Positions 35,641 to 40,074 of a stretch of 40,074 bases of DNA are shown in pieces. Source of the stretch: an uncultured Methylococcaceae bacterium (lineage in GTDB: Bacteria; Pseudomonadota; Gammaproteobacteria; Methylococcales; Methylomonadaceae). The translations under genes were made by a program, and so were the position numbers. The notes under the pieces are model-generated. The model was not told the DNA's origin, searched no databases, and saw only the letters and a list, made by a program, of their open reading frames with translations. Every line of letters begins with the position of its first letter. Position 1 is the stretch's first letter. The stretch is taken from assembly GCA_903839855.1 (NCBI GenBank), contig CAIMEB010000259.1, forward strand, positions 1-40,074, read 5' to 3'.

Positions 35641-37772
35641 TGCAACGTTTCCTTAGCACTACGGCGATAAGCATGAATAGCAGGGACTAACAAACAGACA
35701 AAAACTAACAGAGTAAGAATCACTGGAAGCCACTGGGGATGATTCCAATGCTTTCTTTTTTCAGTTCTTTCAAGCGTATCAATACGAGTATATTTAAGAC
35801 GATTATTAGCCATTACATTAGGCTTCAGATTGCTATACCAACTATGGAATAAAGAAAAGTTCTTTGGATGAAAGCCAAATACCCAAGGCGCATCGTGACG
35901 AACCACTTCTTGTAACTCTTGAATAATCTGATATCGCTGTTCGTTGTTATCCATATTACGCATTTTTTCAAACAACTTATCAAACGCAGCACTTTGATAA
36001 TTACCGGCATTCTCTCCGCCATATTTAACCTTTGAGTTAGGACCGTACAGGAGGAAAAATAGATTTTCAGGGTCAGGATAGTCCGCATTCCAACCCCAAA
36101 CAAAAATCTGCTCATTCCCATTACGCATTTTTTCTTGAAAACGATTGTAATCCGTCCCTCTAACCACTAGCTTAATGCCCAATTTTTCAAACTGTTTACG
36201 ATACCAGTTCATCGTAGGTCGATCATCAACACTGACGGCGGCGGTATCAAAATACAAAATTAACGCTTCATTCGTTTTTGGATCTATACCGTTTAGATAG
36301 CCCGCCTCCTCCATTAAATGCCGAGCTTCTTCAATTTTTTTACGCTGCGCTTTATTATCTATCCAATCATAGTTATAAGGGTTAATACCTGCCTTTGTAT
36401 CTGTATAGCCAAAAATACCGGGCGGTATTACGCCTTGTGCCACAACACCCCGACCATTTCTGAAAATAGAAATAAACTCTTCATAATCAACCGCAATGGA
36501 TATCGCCTGACGTAACTTTCTAGCACTCTCACTATCCCCACCCACAATAGGATCAAGCATATTAAAGCCCATATAAAAAATAGAGGCCTCGACTAACGTT
36601 TGTAGCTTAATTTCCTTTTCCTTCATTGAATCCGTCAAGGTAGCACCCCCACTTCCAGTGAACTGAATCGCTTGATCAAAACTATCTGACGCTATCCCGG
36701 AGGCATCATAATAACCTTGTAGAAATTTGGTCCAATAAGGAATAGTTTCCTTTTCTAAGGTAAAAATCACTTTATCAATAAAGGGTAATCGCTTACCCGC
36801 ATCAGCAAGCAAACCATTTTGCTTATCGCCTGGTTCGCCCTCTGAAGGATACAATTCAGAATGAAACTGAGGGTTTTTAAGCAAAATCATGCGTCGATTG
36901 GGATTATTTTCAGCCAATAAGTAAGGCCCGGTACCAATAGGATACCAATCTAAGGTAATATTCTTATTCGACAACCCGGCTTGCTCATAAAACACATCAG
37001 CTTCCCAAGGCATAGGCGAGAAAAATGGCATGGCTAACCAAAAGATAAACTGCGGATACTTGCCTTTAACCCGAATACGATACTGATAACGCCCAGTCAC
37101 TTCAACGCCCGAAATAGACTGGTTTTTTAACTCCGTTTTTTGCAGTGAAGCAACCTGTTTAGAAAAGTCTTCAAACCCTATAATATAATTCTTCATCATC
37201 TCCGCAATGGGTGACTGGATTTTAGGATGCGCCAGCCGTTTAATCTGATGCACATAATCTTCAGCAGTCAACTCTCGTGAACCAGTATCAACGAAATCAT
37301 TCAGTGTTTTTACTTCCTGAATCTGTGCTTCTGATAAGTGATGATAACGGTATTCACCTTGTGCATTTTTGGCTAAAGCGGGATGGGGTTGAAACTGAAT
37401 ACCCGATTGAATATCAATCACATAATCTGTATAGGCGATATCATGATCTTGAACATCCCCTACCAGCTTATTACCCTGGCTATCAAGATAATTTATCTCC
37501 GGCATTTTACTGGCCGTTAAGGGCGTCAATTGATAGGGTCTTTTTAAATAATGATATTGAAAGGGAGGTTCATAAATCTGAGCAATAAACGCATATTCAT
37601 TTTCACTATAAGCAGTCGCTGGATCTAGATGCTTAGGTCGCTCTGAAAAAGATTGGTATAGAACAGCACTTGCGCCCTCTTCTTCTGTGTATGGACTATT
37701 AATTTGTGAGGGATCACAACCCATTAGAACGACTAAAACTATCAATTGGCTTATATAGGTGCGTATATTCAT
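35637..37772 (-). CDS. Peptide ABC transporter substrate-binding lipoprotein with C-terminal membrane helix
   Basis: 711 residues of the SBP_bac_5 (OppA/DppA/YejA) class. The N terminus is a lipoprotein signal with lipobox LMGC (Cys19). Family blocks: ERPKHLDPATAYSENEYAFI, the DWYPIGTGPYLLAENNPNRR segment, RKLRQAISIAVDYEEFISIF and the late FVWGWNADYPDPENLFFLLY. Unusually, the protein ends with a hydrophobic helix (about residues 682-700, LPVILTLLVFVCLLVPAIHA) followed by a basic tail, so it would be anchored at both ends, or the lipobox may not be used. First gene of the operon, followed with overlaps by two permeases. Likely imports oligopeptides; the exact ligand is unknown. Confidence 0.9.
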   Translation of the reverse strand: MNIRTYISQLIVLVVLMGCDPSQINSPYTEEEGASAVLYQSFSERPKHLDPATAYSENEYAFIAQIYEPPFQYHYLKRPYQLTPLTASKMPEINYLDSQGNKLVGDVQDHDIAYTDYVIDIQSGIQFQPHPALAKNAQGEYRYHHLSEAQIQEVKTLNDFVDTGSRELTAEDYVHQIKRLAHPKIQSPIAEMMKNYIIGFEDFSKQVASLQKTELKNQSISGVEVTGRYQYRIRVKGKYPQFIFWLAMPFFSPMPWEADVFYEQAGLSNKNITLDWYPIGTGPYLLAENNPNRRMILLKNPQFHSELYPSEGEPGDKQNGLLADAGKRLPFIDKVIFTLEKETIPYWTKFLQGYYDASGIASDSFDQAIQFTGSGGATLTDSMKEKEIKLQTLVEASIFYMGFNMLDPIVGGDSESARKLRQAISIAVDYEEFISIFRNGRGVVAQGVIPPGIFGYTDTKAGINPYNYDWIDNKAQRKKIEEARHLMEEAGYLNGIDPKTNEALILYFDTAAVSVDDRPTMNWYRKQFEKLGIKLVVRGTDYNRFQEKMRNGNEQIFVWGWNADYPDPENLFFLLYGPNSKVKYGGENAGNYQSAAFDKLFEKMRNMDNNEQRYQIIQELQEVVRHDAPWVFGFHPKNFSLFHSWYSNLKPNVMANNRLKYTRIDTLERTEKRKHWNHPQWLPVILTLLVFVCLLVPAIHAYRRSAKETLQ

Positions 37773-37889
37773 AGACTAAAAACTAGACATAGATAATTGG
37801 AACGTTTCGAGTCGTTCAAGCGTTTAAAGTTCCATTGTAACAACAAAAGCCATGATACCGTGGATAGATACATCGGGTAAGTTGCATAA

Positions 37890-37938
37890 CGAGTCCAATA
37901 AAAAAGGGAGCCTATAGCTCCCTTTTTTATTGGACTCG
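37890..37938. terminator. Strong intrinsic terminator with a 22-bp perfect stem
   Basis: The arms at 37890-37911 and 37917-37938 are perfectly complementary over 22 bp with a 5-base CTATA loop. The inner stem is AAAAAAGGGAGC/GCTCCCTTTTTT, a normal bidirectional terminator, extended outward by CGAGTCCAAT/ATTGGACTCG. It sits just after the ppiD stop on the minus strand and ends that transcript before the ABC operon. Confidence 0.9.
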
Positions 37939-37958
37939 ATAATAAGACTCAATAAAAT

Positions 37959-39830
37959 TTATTGAGCTTGAGGTTTTTTATTAACTTCCACGTCCGCCTC
38001 AGATTGCAAACTACTTAATACTTGATTAAATTCTGTCTGCCCTAAAGCGTTAGCAATATTTTTCTTAGCAAGCTCTATTTGTTTCTTATCATCTTCACTC
38101 ATAACACCAGGAGTCACTTTCGATAAACTCACCACAACCTGTTCACCAGAAGGTAACACGGTAGCAAAAATACTGGGCTTATCACCATTAGGTTTAGCGG
38201 CTTTAAAAATAGCGTCACTCAGAGGTTCAGGTAATTTATTTTTACCTCGAACTAAGGCCTTTTCAGATTTAAGCTCTACTTTATTTTCATTAGCAACTGC
38301 TTGAATACTCGCTCCCGACTCCAGACTTACCTGGATTTTCTTTGCTTTTTCAATAGCTAAACGTTGCGCCTTTACTTTTAACAACTCTGCAGCAATCTCA
38401 TTCTTGACTTCAGCAATATCCTTTTTTGCTGCGGTCTTATGCTCTAAAAGTCTCAAGACAACCAAACGCTCACCGGTTTGCTCGATAGGTGCACTATTAT
38501 TACCCTGTAAAACTTCCTCAGAAAATGCTGCATTACGTATTTTTTCGTCAGCAGCAACACCCTCACCTTTATCTTTAGTAAACAAAGACGATTTCTGAAC
38601 AACCAGACTTAAACCATCAGCAACTGTTTGTAAACTGTCAGGATGCTCATAACTCGATTCTGTTAATTTTTCACCCGCCTCGTAAAAAGCATTTTCTGCC
38701 TGTGCTTTTTTATAAGCCGCAGTCACTTCTGACTTTGCACTATCAAATGATTTAAGACCACCGGGCACTAACTCAGTCACCTTAATTAAATGATAACCAA
38801 ATGCTGATCTTACAGGATTTGAAACTTCACCCTGTTTTAAAGAGCTTGCAGCATCCTCAAAGGCTTTTTCCATCGTACCCAGATTAAATAGCCCCAGATC
38901 CCCCCCCTTTTTTGCAGTCAACTTATCATCAGACACTTCTGCCGCAACAACCGAAAAATCTTTACTAACTAACTCTTCCTTTGCTTTTAACGCTTTTTCC
39001 AATGCTTGCTTTTCATTAACTTTATCATTAATTGCAATCAGAATATGGCTTATTTTTCTTCGCTCGGGTAGTGTGTACTGTTCTTTTTGCTCACCATAGT
39101 AAGCTTTTAACTTTTCATCAGTGACCACCACTTTCTTTGCTAAATCATCAATAGAAAGTTCTACATATTCAACTGATACCTGCTCAGGTGTTTGAAATAA
39201 ATCTTGATGCTGCTGGTAGTAAGCAGTCATTTCTTCTGCTGATACCTGTTCATTCAAAGGCGTAACAGGAACAACAACATAATCAACATCACGCTGTTGA
39301 TTCTGAATTTTAAAATAACTCTCAATATCAAATTGAGTTGCAAAACTACTATCCATAACACTGTGCTGGAACTGTTCCATCGTTAATGCATTCTTAATTC
39401 TGCTTACAAATTCTGTAGACGAAATTCTTTGCGAGCCGAGTAATGCTTTATACTGTTTTTCACTAAATTTACCGTCAACCTGAAAATAAGGCAGTGATTT
39501 AATAAAATCACGTGCTTCATTATCAGAAACTACAAGACCCTCTGCATGAACGTATTGCAATAACACTTCATCTTTTATCAGCTTCTGCAACGCTTGAGCC
39601 TTTAAAGTTGCCTCATCGATATTCATACCTTGAAGATTCTGACTGTATTGCTCATAAGCTTTATTAACATCACGCTGATAAAAATCCTTATCGCCTACAG
39701 ACGCAATCGGCGCCTCACCGCCTCCATCCAAGTAATTATTAATACCCCATAATGCAAAAGGCACACAAATTAATGTCAAGATTACCCATGCAAGAGCACC
39801 TTGAGATTTTTCTCTAATTTTGGTTAGCAT
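37959..39830 (-). CDS. ppiD: Periplasmic chaperone / peptidyl-prolyl isomerase PpiD
   Basis: Inner-membrane-anchored periplasmic chaperone that works at the exit of the SecYEG translocon on outer-membrane and periplasmic proteins. Seen: 623 residues, as expected. One N-terminal span (GALAWVILTLICVPFALWGI), a SurA-N-like helical domain, then a parvulin domain at about residues 255-355 (ERRKISHILIAINDK, GGDLGLFNLGTMEKAFEDAA, VRSAFGYHLIKVTEL), then a C-terminal SurA-like part. Parvulin activity in PpiD is weak or absent in the family, so the chaperone role is the safer call. tRNA-Asp and tRNA-Val lie upstream. Confidence 0.95.
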   Translation of the reverse strand: MLTKIREKSQGALAWVILTLICVPFALWGINNYLDGGGEAPIASVGDKDFYQRDVNKAYEQYSQNLQGMNIDEATLKAQALQKLIKDEVLLQYVHAEGLVVSDNEARDFIKSLPYFQVDGKFSEKQYKALLGSQRISSTEFVSRIKNALTMEQFQHSVMDSSFATQFDIESYFKIQNQQRDVDYVVVPVTPLNEQVSAEEMTAYYQQHQDLFQTPEQVSVEYVELSIDDLAKKVVVTDEKLKAYYGEQKEQYTLPERRKISHILIAINDKVNEKQALEKALKAKEELVSKDFSVVAAEVSDDKLTAKKGGDLGLFNLGTMEKAFEDAASSLKQGEVSNPVRSAFGYHLIKVTELVPGGLKSFDSAKSEVTAAYKKAQAENAFYEAGEKLTESSYEHPDSLQTVADGLSLVVQKSSLFTKDKGEGVAADEKIRNAAFSEEVLQGNNSAPIEQTGERLVVLRLLEHKTAAKKDIAEVKNEIAAELLKVKAQRLAIEKAKKIQVSLESGASIQAVANENKVELKSEKALVRGKNKLPEPLSDAIFKAAKPNGDKPSIFATVLPSGEQVVVSLSKVTPGVMSEDDKKQIELAKKNIANALGQTEFNQVLSSLQSEADVEVNKKPQAQ

Positions 39831-39863
39831 AGATCAGCCCTAATGAATCAATTTACGAAGCAA

Positions 39864-39900
39864 AAAAAAACCCCGAACCAGTTTAGGTACGGGGCTTTTT
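39864..39900 (-). terminator. Terminator of the tRNA-Val/tRNA-Asp transcript
   Basis: CCCCGAACC pairs with GGTACGGGG (one A/A mismatch), flanked by an A run on the left and T run on the right, so it can work in both directions. It lies 4 bases beyond the 3' end of tRNA-Asp, upstream of ppiD. Confidence 0.85.
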
Positions 39901-39904
39901 AATT

Positions 39905-39981
39905 TGGCGGAGTGGACGGGGCTCGAACCCGCGACCACCGGCGTGACAGGCCGGTATTCTAACCAACTGAACTACCACTCC
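39905..39981 (-). tRNA. tRNA-Asp (GTC)
   Basis: A 77-base cloverleaf with encoded CCA. The minus strand starts GGAGTGGTAGTTCAGTTGG and the anticodon loop is CTGTCAC (GTC). Confidence 0.97.
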
Positions 39982-39987
39982 AAAGTC

Positions 39988-40063
39988 TGGTGGGTGCTGA
40001 GGGGTTCGAACCCCCGACCCTCGCCTTGTAAGGGCGATGCTCTCCCAGCTGAGCTAAGCACCC
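39988..40063 (-). tRNA. tRNA-Val (TAC)
   Basis: A 76-base cloverleaf with encoded CCA. The minus strand starts GGGTGCTTAGCTCAGCTGG and the anticodon loop is CTTACAA (TAC). It is 6 bases upstream of tRNA-Asp and shares its transcript. Confidence 0.97.
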
Positions 40064-40074
40064 GACTAAAAAAA

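Overview
The window is about 40 kb of an AT-leaning gammaproteobacterial chromosome. Several arrangements match the enterobacterial and pseudomonad order: suhB facing trmJ-iscR, csrA next to tRNA-Ser and tRNA-Arg, and ppiD beside tRNA-Asp/Val. A type III glutamine synthetase, a SmbP-like protein and a two-subunit bacterioferritin fit an environmental organism. Methylococcales (methanotrophs) is my impression, not something the sequence proves.

Layout. 1-3.7 kb: a minus-strand pair, a MACPF-domain protein with three C-terminal repeats followed by a secreted FAD amine-oxidase-like protein. 4-9.7 kb: a nitrogen-assimilation block with glnA, an outer-membrane porin and glnN. The porin and glnN each have a sigma-54 (-24/-12) promoter with an NtrC-type palindrome upstream. 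9.8-10.2 kb: a 21-bp tandem repeat array. 10.3-16.1 kb: pcnB, then a small membrane protein, an RDD protein, prlC and ubiD on the other strand. 16.4-20.6 kb: a threonine-aldolase remnant, a short isc cluster (iscR, cysteine desulfurase, iscA, with no iscU) under an IscR-type box, trmJ, suhB and a deleted ISL3 transposase.

20.9-25.9 kb: a secreted helical protein, a tandem pair of paralogous helical-repeat proteins, two bacterioferritin subunits with complementary residue losses, bfd and a glutathione peroxidase. 26-31.7 kb: rtcB, a coiled-coil remnant, a slipin, a divergent CDF-type transporter with an overlapping broken tonB-like gene, and NAD-malic enzyme. 32.1-40 kb: a SmbP-like protein, four tRNAs, csrA, an oligopeptide ABC transporter operon without its ATPases, ppiD, and tRNA-Asp and tRNA-Val.

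Functional links: glnA, the porin and glnN look like one nitrogen-limitation regulon (uptake plus two glutamine synthetases). Bfr, Bfd and the isc genes cover iron storage and Fe-S supply. The accessory content (MACPF pair, repeat array, several gene remnants) lies between housekeeping blocks. No CRISPR array, complete IS or prophage was seen.
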